A stretch of DNA of 64,000 bases from Anabaena sphaerica FACHB-251 (GTDB lineage: Bacteria > Cyanobacteriota > Cyanobacteriia > Cyanobacteriales > Nostocaceae), in assembly GCF_014696825.1 (NCBI RefSeq), contig NZ_JACJQU010000001.1:1-64000 (forward strand), written 5' to 3'. Every line of letters begins with the position of its first letter. Within the stretch, counting starts at the first letter, position 1. The notes beneath the pieces are model-generated. The model saw nothing but the letters and a program-made list of their open reading frames with translations. It had not been told where the DNA came from and made no database searches. This document shows, in pieces, positions 45,747 through 57,000 of this stretch. The position numbers and the translations under genes were made by a program.

Positions 45747-47204
45747 TTACCGAAATTTATGAACTAAATCATAAAAAGGTTGCCAATTATCTTCTTGAAC
45801 AATTGGTTCCCAAATTGATTCAATCACAGGCCTTAATAAATTAGCTTGGGGATTATATTTAGCTAGATTTCGGGAAATTATCTCCATTTGATTGGGGTCG
45901 AAATTATTGAGAACTTTATGAAAAAGCACACACCAATTATCAAACAGTGTGGATGCTCCCACAGTGGGTACAATCTCAGAATCATTCATCACAAAAGCTG
46001 GTTCATCACGCCATTTAATTGTAAAGGTGCGAGCTAGATCAGAGAAAAATTGATGATAACCAATTTGACTATCTTTTAAAAAGGCTATTGTTAATTCTAA
46101 TAAATCATCAGCTTCCGCAAATTGCAAATCCTCAAAACCCAACTTTTTCAACATCAAATTCCGATATTCAGCCTGATAATATTCGGCAAACCTAGCTAAA
46201 CCACTTTGTAAATCACCAATATCAATTATTACTTTTAAAGGTTCTTGCAGCATTTCTAAATTCAAATGGCAAATGCTTGGTTGCTGACCGTAACAATAGC
46301 GTCGATAATAGTCGAAGTATGCAGCAGTAAAGTATAAATCATAAGTAGGAATAAAAGCATATGGTCCATAGTCAAAACTTTCCCCTGTAATTGACATATT
46401 ATCAGTATTCAAAACTGCATGACAAAAACCAGCCGCCATCCACTGCGCTACTAATTCCGCTACTCGCTTCACTAATTCTGCATAAAAAAGAGCATATTTA
46501 TCATTTTCATCTTTGAGGTTTTGGTAATATTGCTCAATCACATGATCTAACAACTTTTGAGTTAAATCAGGACGTTTTAAATAGTGCAGTCTCTCAAAAG
46601 TTCCAAACCGGATATGAGATTTACTCATCCGTATCATTACTGATGAACGAGTTGGAGAAGGTTCATCTCCACGCCATAAACCTAAACCGGTTTCAATCAT
46701 ACTCAAACAGCGAGAAGTTCTCACCCCTAAGCGGTGTAGGGCTTCTGCTGCAAGAACTTCCCGTACTCCACCTTTGAGAGTAAGCATACCGTCACCACCA
46801 CGGGAGTAAGGTGTTCTCCCTGATCCTTTTGTCCCAAAGTCGTATAATTCGCCATCAATTCCTCTTACTTGTCCATACAAAAAACCTCTACCATCACCCA
46901 ACTGGGAGTTATATTCACCAAATTGATAACCGTGATAACGCAGGGCTAAAAAAGGTTTTCTTCCTTGGAATTTACCAAAAGCCGTGATAAAATCTTCATC
47001 TTTGACTACTTGAGGATCAAGTCTTAAATGCGGTAATATTGCATCATTACGCCAACGCAGTATAAGTTGAGGAAATTCCTCGGCGACAACTTCATCATAA
47101 TAGTCACTACCTAGAGATTCTAAGGCGCTTTCGTAGTTGAGAGATAGTAAAGGATTACTAGAATTACTAGAATTGGTTTGGTTGGGATTTTCAGCAAGTG
47201 TCAT
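45747..47204 (-). CDS. selO: Protein adenylyltransferase SelO (YdiU/UPF0061)
   Basis: 485 residues, pseudokinase fold. Recognisable motifs are [40 protein letters not shown] and [20 protein letters not shown], which match SelO; the family transfers AMP to Ser, Thr or Tyr of proteins, including redox proteins. The C-terminus ([10 protein letters not shown]) lacks the terminal Cys or selenocysteine pair found in E. coli and eukaryotic SelO, so redox control through that disulfide is unlikely. No frameshift was seen past the stop that would restore it. Monocistronic. Confidence 0.92.
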   Translation of the reverse strand: MTLAENPNQTNSSNSSNPLLSLNYESALESLGSDYYDEVVAEEFPQLILRWRNDAILPHLRLDPQVVKDEDFITAFGKFQGRKPFLALRYHGYQFGEYNSQLGDGRGFLYGQVRGIDGELYDFGTKGSGRTPYSRGGDGMLTLKGGVREVLAAEALHRLGVRTSRCLSMIETGLGLWRGDEPSPTRSSVMIRMSKSHIRFGTFERLHYLKRPDLTQKLLDHVIEQYYQNLKDENDKYALFYAELVKRVAELVAQWMAAGFCHAVLNTDNMSITGESFDYGPYAFIPTYDLYFTAAYFDYYRRYCYGQQPSICHLNLEMLQEPLKVIIDIGDLQSGLARFAEYYQAEYRNLMLKKLGFEDLQFAEADDLLELTIAFLKDSQIGYHQFFSDLARTFTIKWRDEPAFVMNDSEIVPTVGASTLFDNWCVLFHKVLNNFDPNQMEIISRNLAKYNPQANLLRPVIESIWEPIVQEDNWQPFYDLVHKFR

Positions 47205-47323
47205 TTTTAGTAATTTTTAATTTGTTCTTCTCTTCATCTTACATCTGAGATAATTCGTAATTCGTAATTCGTAATTATTTAATTCTGCCTCCTGACTCCT
47301 GAGTTCTGACTCCTGACTGCTAA

Positions 47324-47890
47324 CTAAGGTTTCCAGTTATGATTAGTCAAACTAGTGAGCATGTGATCTTCCCATTTACCATTAATTAATAAATAGTCTC
47401 TAGCATATCCTTCAATTACAAAACCCAGTCTTTTTAATACATTACCACTGCGGCGATTATGAGGCATATAATTGGCCATGATGCGGTGAAAATTTAATTC
47501 TTGAAATATATATTCAGTGCCGGCTTTTAAAGCTTCTGTCATGTAACCATAACCTTGTGCTGCTTCTGCTAGGCTATATCCAACATTACAAAAACTAGCG
47601 GCTCCGCGCACAAAACTACTAAAATTGACAACACCAATAATTTCCTTGGGGTTGATTTGGTGATATATAAATAATCTTAAGGCGCAGTCGTGAATTAATT
47701 CCAGATGATATTGTTCAATTTGATATTGCCAATATTCTGCTGTGAAAAAACCATCAACCCAAGTGGGAAAAAATGGGGTAAGATAGGCTTTATTAATAGT
47801 AAAATATTGGATAATTTGTGGTATATCTTCTGGAATCGCCACTCTTAATAACAGACGATTGGTTGTGATTAGTGGCAGTTCTGATTTCAT
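47324..47890 (-). CDS. GNAT N-acetyltransferase (RimJ/RimL type)
   Basis: 188 residues. NRLLLRVAIPEDIPQIIQYF is the usual RimJ/RimL start, and EAAQGYGYMTEALKAGTEYI, then HRIMANYMPHNRRSGNVLKR and LGFVIEGYARDYLLINGKWE form the acetyl-CoA and C-terminal motifs. It should acetylate N-terminal or small-molecule amines using acetyl-CoA; the substrate is unknown. It lies 119 bp upstream of selO on the same strand and divergent from bioB. Confidence 0.92.
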   Translation of the reverse strand: MKSELPLITTNRLLLRVAIPEDIPQIIQYFTINKAYLTPFFPTWVDGFFTAEYWQYQIEQYHLELIHDCALRLFIYHQINPKEIIGVVNFSSFVRGAASFCNVGYSLAEAAQGYGYMTEALKAGTEYIFQELNFHRIMANYMPHNRRSGNVLKRLGFVIEGYARDYLLINGKWEDHMLTSLTNHNWKP

Positions 47891-47954
47891 ACACTAGAAT
47901 TATTAATTTTGTGTATTTTTGTGTATTTTAGTAACAATCTACAAAAGGATAGCG

Positions 47955-48959
47955 ATGGTGGGAATACGCTACGATTGGCAGCAAGATGAAATTTTGGCAA
48001 TATATAATACACCATTTCTAGAGCTTATTTATCAAGCTGCTAGTGTGCATCGCCAATTTCATAACCCAAAACAAATACAAGTTTGTAAGCTGATCTCTAT
48101 TAAAACAGGTGGTTGTTCCGAAGATTGTAGTTACTGCGCTCAATCTTCTCGGTATAAAACAGAGGTAAAGCCGGAAGCACTGTTAGAAAAAGAAACGGTG
48201 CTGAAGATTGCTCAGAAAGCGAAAGAAACCGGTGTAAGTCGGGTTTGTATGGGTGCTGCTTGGCGGGAAGTGCGGGATAATTCCCAGTTTGAGGAAGTCC
48301 TGGATATGGTAAAGGATGTTACCTCCATGGGTTTAGAGGTTTGCTGCACTTTGGGAATGTTAAGTGCAAATCAAGCTAAACGGTTAGAAGATGCGGGACT
48401 GTATGCTTATAATCATAACTTGGATACTTCCCAGGAATATTACAGCACTGTAATTACTACTCGCACTTATGGCGATCGCTTGCAAACAATTGACAATGTG
48501 CGCCAAACTAATGTGACTGTCTGCTCTGGTGGTATTCTCGGTTTGGGTGAAAGCGTCGCAGATCGGGTAGGAATGTTATACACTCTCTCCAATTTACAAC
48601 CCCATCCAGAATCTGTACCGATTAATATTCTCTCACAAGTTCCCGGTACACCTTTGGCAGATCAGCCGGAAGTACCAATTTGGGAAGTGGTGCGGATGAT
48701 TGCTACCGCTAGAATTATTATGCCTAATTCGGATGTGCGGTTGAGTGCTGGTAGGGCGAAACTTTCCCAAGTTGAACAAGCTTTATGCTTTATGGCTGGA
48801 GCTAATTCCATCTTTTCCAGCGATGATAACAAAATGTTAACGGTGACAACTCCCTGTCCTGATTATGATGCAGACCGGGAAATGTTGAATTTGCTGGGTT
48901 TGGAAATGCGTCCACCTTTTCAAAAGCAGGAAAAAACACCTGCTGCTGTGACTGTTTAG
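47955..48959 (+). CDS. bioB: Biotin synthase
   Basis: 334 residues from ATG at 47955. Radical-SAM cluster [14 protein letters not shown] (CxxxCxxC) plus the [2Fe-2S]-type ligands in [22 protein letters not shown] and [14 protein letters not shown], then [14 protein letters not shown] and RLSAGR. It inserts sulfur into dethiobiotin in the last step of biotin synthesis. AAGGATAG precedes the ATG as a ribosome site. The longer start at 47919 adds 12 residues and is not needed. The tail (about 20 residues) is not conserved. Confidence 0.96.
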   Translation: MVGIRYDWQQDEILAIYNTPFLELIYQAASVHRQFHNPKQIQVCKLISIKTGGCSEDCSYCAQSSRYKTEVKPEALLEKETVLKIAQKAKETGVSRVCMGAAWREVRDNSQFEEVLDMVKDVTSMGLEVCCTLGMLSANQAKRLEDAGLYAYNHNLDTSQEYYSTVITTRTYGDRLQTIDNVRQTNVTVCSGGILGLGESVADRVGMLYTLSNLQPHPESVPINILSQVPGTPLADQPEVPIWEVVRMIATARIIMPNSDVRLSAGRAKLSQVEQALCFMAGANSIFSSDDNKMLTVTTPCPDYDADREMLNLLGLEMRPPFQKQEKTPAAVTV

Positions 48960-48960
48960 A

Positions 48961-49037
48961 TCCCCCCAACCCACGCCAGTTCGCACAACGGGGGGAACCC
49001 CCGCAAGCGACTGGCTTCCCTTAAAAAAGGGGGGCTT
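48961..49037. repeat. G/C-rich inverted repeat after bioB
   Basis: Nested hairpins: CGGGGGGAACCCCCG inside GCCAGTTCGC...GCGACTGGC, flanked by CCCCCC and, downstream, AAAAAGGGGGGCTTTT. Typical dispersed cyanobacterial repeat; it may end bioB transcription. Confidence 0.65.
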
Positions 49038-49067
49038 TTGTAGGGTTTTAGGGTGAATAATTAGGAA

Positions 49068-49160
49068 TTAAATGATCTTGGCAGAACGCAGACCAAATAA
49101 TAAACCTACGGAGATACCCATAAACACGCCTAAAAATACAATGTATTCAACTACAGCCAT
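49068..49160 (-). CDS. petL: Cytochrome b6-f complex subunit PetL
   Basis: A 30-residue gene: [20 protein letters not shown] then [10 protein letters not shown]. It is a single transmembrane helix with the [11 protein letters not shown]-terminus I know from Anabaena-type PetL (31 residues). PetL is a small peripheral subunit that stabilises the b6f dimer in the thylakoid. GGAG lies 8 bases before the ATG on the minus strand. It lies alone between bioB and aroB. Confidence 0.88.
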   Translation of the reverse strand: MAVVEYIVFLGVFMGISVGLLFGLRSAKII

Positions 49161-49317
49161 TTGCGTTTCTCCAGAATTTAGTTCACTAAATCTATTGAAT
49201 CATGGGAATAGGTTACAGGGAACAAGTGACAGGTGACAGAGAAATAACCAATCACCAATTACCAATTACCAAACTACGGTAAAATACGCGCACGAGTGAT
49301 TATATCAGGGTTTTTAA

Positions 49318-50415
49318 ATGAGTTCTGTAATTAAAGTAGATATACCAGAAAAGTCTTATGAGATAAGTGTTGCGCCTGGGAGTTTGGATCAACTAGGTGA
49401 ACAGATGGCGAGTTTGAAACTAGGTAAGAAGGTGTTGCTAGTTTCTAACCCGATGATATTTAAACATTATGGCGAAAGAGCGATCGCATCCTTACAAAAT
49501 GCCGGTTTTGAAGTTGTCAGCTACAACCTTCCACCAGGTGAACGCTACAAAACCCTGAACTCCATCCAAAAAATTTATGATATCGCCCTGGAAAATCGTC
49601 TAGAACGTTCCTCCACAATGGTAGCTTTAGGGGGAGGTGTAGTTGGTGATATGACTGGGTTTGCTGCTGCTACATGGTTAAGAGGAATTAACGTTGTCCA
49701 AATTCCTACCAGCCTCTTAGCAATGGTAGATTCGGCTATTGGTGGTAAAACCGGGGTAAATCATCCCCACGGTAAAAATTTAATTGGTGCGTTCCATCAA
49801 CCCAGTTTAGTCTTGATTGATCCAGAAGTCTTAAAAACCTTACCAGCGCGGGAATTTAGAGCGGGAATGGCGGAAGTGATCAAGTACGGCGTAATTTGGG
49901 ACGCTGAATTGTTTACTCAATTGGAAGCAAGTAAACACCTTGACCAACTCCGCTATCTAAAATCCGACCTGATAAATTACATATTAACTCATTCTTGTCA
50001 AGGGAAAGCAGAAGTTGTCAGCAAAGATGAAAAAGAATCTGGACTGCGGGCAATTCTTAACTATGGTCATACTATCGGTCATGCTGTGGAAAGCTTAACC
50101 AATTATCGTCTGTTGAAACACGGTGAAGCTGTGGGCATTGGTATGGTAGCAGCTGGTGAAATCGCTGTGAAATTAGGGCTTTGGCAGAAAGCAGATGCAG
50201 AACGTCAAAATGCGCTGATTAAAAAATCTGGTTTACCGACACAATTACCAGCAGATTTAGATATTGAAACGATTATTGATGCTTTGCAATTAGATAAAAA
50301 GGTCAAATCTGGGAAAGTGCGGTTTGTGTTACCAACCCAAATTGGTGAAGTGAAAGTAACAGACGAAGTACCAACAGATACTATTAGGCAGGTATTACAG
50401 GAAATGGCAAGTTAG
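49318..50415 (+). CDS. aroB: 3-dehydroquinate synthase
   Basis: 365 residues. [20 protein letters not shown] (NAD-binding), [48 protein letters not shown] (Zn-binding His) and HGEAVGIGM are all present. It makes 3-dehydroquinate from DAHP using NAD and Zn or Co, the second shikimate step. Length is normal and the active site complete. The ATG follows GTTTTTAA without a strong Shine-Dalgarno. Confidence 0.97.
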   Translation: MSSVIKVDIPEKSYEISVAPGSLDQLGEQMASLKLGKKVLLVSNPMIFKHYGERAIASLQNAGFEVVSYNLPPGERYKTLNSIQKIYDIALENRLERSSTMVALGGGVVGDMTGFAAATWLRGINVVQIPTSLLAMVDSAIGGKTGVNHPHGKNLIGAFHQPSLVLIDPEVLKTLPAREFRAGMAEVIKYGVIWDAELFTQLEASKHLDQLRYLKSDLINYILTHSCQGKAEVVSKDEKESGLRAILNYGHTIGHAVESLTNYRLLKHGEAVGIGMVAAGEIAVKLGLWQKADAERQNALIKKSGLPTQLPADLDIETIIDALQLDKKVKSGKVRFVLPTQIGEVKVTDEVPTDTIRQVLQEMAS

Positions 50416-50452
50416 AAAATACTCATCTAAATATATAAAGGTAAAACGTAAG

Positions 50453-50475
50453 ACCTGCATCCGCAGGTTTTTATA
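50453..50475 (+). terminator. Rho-independent terminator of aroB
   Basis: ACCTGC-ATCC-GCAGGT followed by TTTTTATAA, 38 bp after the aroB stop codon. Confidence 0.75.
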
Positions 50476-50632
50476 AATATTGGACAATCTCGGATCATTA
50501 ACATCTGAATTATGTTTATTCACACTATCTCAAAAGGAAAGAAATTATGCTCAAAAGCATTCAGTGAATTAATCATAACAGTTAATACCAATTCTTGATG
50601 ATAACTTGCGTGCCATAAAGCCATAGCTTTAG

Positions 50633-50871
50633 AAAAAAACTGACAATGAAATCACTGTTTACCACGACCTCGACTTTCTAACTGGAACCTCGACACAAGT
50701 GGATGAACAGGAGTTTGTAAATAATGCTAAAGACTTTAATAAAATTGATGAAGATTTGCTGTTTAATGTAACACTTGTGTAAGTCCTACTTAATATTCTA
50801 ACGGACTGGATATTTCTCATAAAGCTCAAAAAGAGAGTTTAAACATCAATCCTGAATTATTTACTGCTTAG
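50633..50871 (+). pseudogene. Possible decayed small gene between aroB and the RTX gene
   Basis: After a stop at 50630 one frame reads KKTDNEITVYHDLDFLTGTS, TQVDEQEFVNNAKDFNKIDE and DLLFNVTLV then TAA; a little later YSNGLDISHKAQKESLNINP then ELFTA ends at 50871. Both pieces look protein-like (acidic, helical) and end at a terminator, but no start codon or family is visible. It may be the remains of a small gene with stops or frameshifts. Weak. Confidence 0.3.
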
Positions 50872-50893
50872 AAAGCCAATTTGGGCTTTTTTT
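50872..50893 (+). terminator. Hairpin with T run
   Basis: AAAGCC-AATTTG-GGCTTT followed by TTTT, directly after the relic stop codon. Reads as a factor-independent terminator for a transcript upstream of the RTX gene. Confidence 0.65.
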
Positions 50894-51024
50894 AGGCTAA
50901 ATTGCTCTATAAACCCCTATAATAACCTGAAAAAGAAATCAGGTATTAATACGGTTAATAATAGCAATGGATAGTTTTAATATCTGCATAGGGTGAATCT
51001 CTTAAATACTTCCTCAGGACAACT

Positions 51025-54000
51025 ATGCCTACTATTATCACTTCCGCTACCTTTACATCTTGGGATGCTTTATTCAACAATTTAGAGTCTAAAGGTTATA
51101 TAATTCTTGACTTATTAGAAAGTCAGCTAGAAGAAGCAATTACCAATGTTAGTAGTGTTATCGTCGAAAATGTTGACGATAATGTAGTCAGAATTAACTA
51201 CCAACAATCGAATAATTCCTATGTTTTAGATTTTAGTGAAATTCTCCCTTCAGTCCCAATTATCAAAGATTTTCAATTTGTTACACCGGAAATTTATTTT
51301 GCGAAAACCCAAAGTGACATTGAACATGATGTTTTAGGCGAAATTGGTCTAGGAAAGGGTTTAAATATCATTACCCAGTTTGATTTATCAGAAATCCAAC
51401 TTGCCCCAGTTGCGTATATTGATCAAATTTTTGATTTAGGAAAAATCAACGTTCAATTAAGCATCGATCCCGATGGAGCAGCAAACCTAAACGGGACATG
51501 GAAAAAAGAAATCACTATATTTGAATTGGGAGGTTTTAGTATTGAATTTGTAGATCCTGCTCTTGATTTAAGTGTAGATCACAGCGGGGGAATAGGTTTT
51601 ACCATGACCGGTAATTTATTAATCAATGGTTATGATCCTACCCAAGATAATGAACCAGAATTACTACTATCTGGGGGATTTGGGGTTGATGTCCAAGATA
51701 CTACGGCAGTGGGAGCAGCATTTAATTTAGATAGTAATACTGGTGATTATTGGCAAGATCCTTTTGGTTTAAAAGGAATACAAATTAACAGTTTAGCCTT
51801 TCAAGCTGGTTGGACAGTAGGAACACCAGGCATTGAAACATTTGGCTTTGGGGGTACAGTCATCTGGAAAGACACAACATTAAATAGAAACATTGATGTT
51901 GATGCTAACTTCCTCTACGACCCCCTTAACATCGATAACATGGCATTAACTTTAACGTTAAATACCCCTGTTAGTTTGGTGCAAATGTGGACAGGCCCAG
52001 TTTATTCTTTTATGTTGCAGCAGATTGATAATTATGCTATAGATTTAGCTCCTATCAATTCAGGGTTACAGTTTTTAGATAAGCTGCTAAATGTTAAAAT
52101 TCAATCTATTGATGGAGATGGCGACGGAACAATTGATCCGCTAATTCAATTTGTACCCTTTCCCACATCAATTGGCAGTCGGAGCAATTTATTAGAACAA
52201 GGTTTTGGAATTAACGGTAAACTAACTGCATGGGGACAAGAAGCCATTTTATTGGCTCATGTTGATAAAGAAAATCAAGTCTTAAATGCTTCCTTAACAC
52301 TGTCTAAATTAGATTGGGGATTTTTAAAGTTAACAGGAGCAGATAGTCCTAATTTAAAACTCACTTTGAAAGTCTCTCCTAGTGAACAATATTTACAAGG
52401 AGACGGTAAGTTAGAAGTATTTGGAACACAAATTGCCAAAATAGACTTTAAGATTTCTAATACTGCTATTATTATTAAGGATTTTGATCTCAATTTTTTT
52501 AATGTTTTAGCCATTGATGTTGATAATTTATACGTTGGCTTAGATTTTCTCAATCCCAAAGCAAGTGGAAGCGGAAAATTAACCTTATTTGGTCAATCTT
52601 TAACCACAGGTTCATTTAATATTGAGAACTACAAAGTCAGCATTAGTAATTTTAATGTTGGCTTTGGTTCACTCTTAGGCTTAAATAACGTTAATTTATC
52701 CTTAGACCCCAGAAATTTAAGTGGGAGTGGTTCAGGAAATCTCAGCTTATTCGGTTATTCCCTAGTTAGTGGTTCATTTAGTATTAATGGTTCAAAACTG
52801 AATATCAATAATGTTAATCTCGGCTTTGGTTCACTCTTAGGATTAAATAACGTTAATTTATCCTTAGACCCCAGAAATTTAAGCGGTAGTGGTTCAGGAA
52901 ATCTTACCTTATTTGGTCAATCCATTGCTGGCGGTTCATTTAGTATTAATGGGTCACAACTAAATATTAGTAATGTGAACTTAGGCTTTGGTTCACTCTT
53001 AAGTTTAAATAACGTTAATTTATCCTTAGACCCCAGAAATTTAAGCGGCAGTGGTTCTGGAAATCTTACCCTATTTGGTCAATCCATTGCTGGCGGTTCA
53101 TTTAGTATTAATGGCTCAAAACTGAATATCAGTAATGTTAACTTAGGCTTTGGTTCACTCTTGGGCTTAAATAACGTTAATTTATCCTTAGACCCTAAAA
53201 ATTTAAGCGGTAGTGGCTCAGGAACTTTAACCTTATTTGGTCAATCAATTGCCGGTGCTTCATTTAGTATTAATGGCTCTCAACTCAATATCAGTAATGT
53301 TAATCTCGGCTTTGCCAATGTTTTACAACTTAGTAACCTGAATTTATCATTAGATCCCAAGAATTTAAGTGGTAGTGGTTCAGGAACAGTTAAAGTAGCT
53401 GGTATTCCCCTTACTGGTGCATCTTTTAGTGTAAATAATGGTAATTTGACCGTTAAAGGTGATATTGATATTGATGCCGGTTTCTTAGGAGAGTTTGGGA
53501 CGAGTTTTAGCGTTACTGTTGGCGCAAATATTAGTAATGCTCAAGCCAGTGTCGGCTTTACTGCCTTTGGCAAAAAATTTGATTTTTCCGTTTCTTTAGG
53601 TTCTTTTACCAGTATTGGGGGAATAGTTGAAGATGCCTTATTAGGAGTCATCGGTTCAATTCCCGGCTACATTGCTGAACTAATTACCGATGGTTTCATG
53701 TCCGGTGTTTCTGCAATTGCTAATTTCATCTATGATACTGCTTCTACGATCTGGAATGGAATCACAAGTATTTTCAGAGACATTTTTGGGGGACAATCAG
53801 ATCCCATTAACTATACAGGTGATAATGGCAATAACAATAAGGATGGAAATGACAACAAAGACGTACTATTCGGCAATGGCGGAAATGATTTCCTACATGG
53901 TCGTTTAGATGATGATTTGGTTGATGGTGGCAGTGGAAATGATAGCCTGAGGGGAGGTAATGGCAAAGATACTATTTTTGGGGGAGACGGCAATGATCAT

Positions 54001-57000
54001 ATCTTAGGACAAAACGACGATGATGAACTTTATGGCTGGAATGGAGATGATTATATTAATGGAGATGGAGATAGTAATGAAACCTATAGTGGTGGCAGTG
54101 ACAAAATTTATGGCGGTGTAGGTAATGATTTTCTCGCTGGTGGCGTTGGCAATAATCTGATTGATGGAGGGGATGGGTTTGATACCGCTGACTATAGGTG
54201 GATACTAACTGGGATTAATGTAGATATAAATAACAATCGTGTCACCCGTACAGGCAACACTAATACTAATACTGATGGGACAGATACCCTCAAATCTATT
54301 GAAGAAGTCATTGCTGGCAAAGGTAACGATACTATTACAGGGGATAATAATGCCAATGTCCTCGATGGTTTCTGGGGCAATGATACCATCAATGGATGGG
54401 CGGGAAATGATACCCTCTACGGAAATGAAGGAGACGATTTGATTAGAGGGGATCAAGGCAGCGATCTGCTCTACGGGAATAACGGAAACGACACATTACA
54501 AGGAGGAGACGACTATGATACCCTCTCTGGTGGCGCAGGAAACGATTACCTTTGGGGGGGCAGTGGTGAGGATAAATTATACGGTGGGGATGGCAACGAT
54601 ACCCTCAGTGGTGGTGACGGCTATGATACGCTGAATGGGGAAAATGGCAGTGACTTCGTTGACTATTCTTACAGCACCGAAAACTGGAAAATTGATCTAT
54701 TAGGTACTATCGCTCTACGTGGTGATACTTTGGGTGACTGGTTATATTACATTGAAAATGTTTTAGGTTCTGGCGGGAATGACACCATCATCGGAACTTA
54801 TGGAGATAATGCACTCTATGGTCTTGAAGGAAATGATAATCTGCAAGGATTATCTGGTAACGATAACCTGTCCGGTGGTCGTGGTAATGACACCCTAAAT
54901 CCTGGGGATGGCAATGATTATGTATCTGGAGAGGAAGGAGAAGATTTAGTTATCCTCCCTGGGAGGAAAGATAGTTATACCTTGAGTGGTGGGATAGCCT
55001 ATGTGACTCTGACCAGAGATTCCTGGACAAAAAATATTTTGTCTGTTGAGTATTTCCAATTTGATGAAGGAACTTACACCGCCTCCCAACTCTTTAGCAC
55101 AATATATTATGGCACTGCTGGCAACGATAATTACGATGCAGGATCAGGGGATGATACCTTATATGGCTATGGGGGAAATGACTATCTCATTGGGGGTAGT
55201 GAAAACGATCTACTTTTTGGTGGTTTTGGTAACGATTCTCTTTGGGGGGAATTGGGAAATGATACTCTCTTTGGAGATGATGGGGATGATTATCTTGCTG
55301 GTTTCTTAGGGGATGATTATCTTGCGGGTGGTTTTGGGAAGGATACCCTTTATGGGATTTCTGGCAACGATACCCTGTATGGAAACTCTGGTGAGGATTA
55401 TCTCATTGGTGGCGAGGGCAATGATATCCTCTGGGGTGAAGATAATAATGATTATCTCTTCGGAGAAGATGGTAATGATACTCTCTACGGTGGTTCCGGT
55501 AATGACTCCCTAGACGGTGGCAACGGAGATGATACCTTGGATGGTGGTTTCGGTAATGATACTTTAGTTGGGGGTAGTGGCAATGATACCCTGATTGTAC
55601 AGGGATACAAGTTTCAATACACCATCACTTATCAACAGTTCCAAAGACCTGGGACGACTGAACCAGTAACAACAATAATTTTACAAGGGAATAATGAAAC
55701 AAAAATCACTACAGACATCGAAAACTTTCAATTTTACGATGGGACTTTGACCAAAGGACGGATATTAGGAACAACTATTTTGGGTAGTGACGGTCCGGAT
55801 AATCATTTGCGGGGTGGTATTGGTGATGATATTCTTCATGGTAGGGGTGGTCAGGACTATCTCTATGGGGGTGCTGGGAATGATGAACTCTGGGGAGACG
55901 AAGGCAATGATTACCTTTATGGAGAAAATGGCAATGATGTCCTCTATGGTCGCGCCGGCAGTGGTGCCGATGGAACTTGGAATTATCTAGACGGTGGTGA
56001 GGGCAATGATAGCCTCTATGGTCATACAGCGAATGATTCACTCAAAGGCGGTAAAGGGGATGATTACATTGATGGTGGCTTGGGTACAGATACGCTGATT
56101 CTAGAAGGCCATCAGTCTCGCTACACCTTTAGCGGCAATCGTGTCATTAGCGCCGATGGAACAGATACTATCTATAACATCGAAAAAATTCAATTTATCG
56201 ACGGTTTTGGTAACTATACTTACAATTTTGTCAATGGTAAAGTCATTGATGGCTTTATTCAAGGGGGGACAGTCTTCCTCGATGCTAATCTCAACGGTAT
56301 CCACGACGAAGGCGAAATTTACACTCTTTCTAATCAAAACGGTCAATTCCAGTTATTCATTGACGATGCAACCTTCAATCAAGTTGATACCAATCAAGAT
56401 GGGACAATTGACCTCTCTGAAGGAAGACTGGCGATGGTTGGGGGAATTGATTCTGGTTCCGAATTACCCTTTGAGGGAATTTTAACTGCCCCTGTGGGTT
56501 CACCTGTGATTACTCCCTTCACCAGTTTAGTAGAACGGATTGCTCGTAAAACAGAAGGGACAGCAGAAGACGCTAAATCTTTGATTTTTGATAAATGGCG
56601 TGTTTCAGGGGCTTATTATTTAAGTTTTTCGTTAAACCCCTTACCTCAGACGGTGATTGATGAAGATGGCGTATACCAGCTTGTAGTATTTGATGGGTTA
56701 ATTACCGATCAAAATACCAAATTTGAAATCAGTTTCACAGGCTTAACTAATCCTCCCGCTATAAAATTCAACCCCGATACAGGAGAAGATGAGGCGTGGA
56801 GTTATCCCCAAAACTTTGATGAACCTTCCAAAACTTACTTAATTGGCGCACAAGTTCAGTTAATTAGCGAACAATTAGCCGCTTTTACCGGAAAACCCAT
56901 CAATCAGATCATTGATGCTGTAGCTGATCATTTTATCGAAAGAAACGATGTTACGTTTGGTTTTGGGCGGGAGGTGAGCGATATTATCGCTAAAGTTGCC

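Noticed and set aside
52499-53470. Regular 162-bp repeats as a CRISPR-like array
   Set aside because: Repeats are contiguous coding units without unique spacers, in frame with the RTX protein. No CRISPR array was found anywhere in the window.
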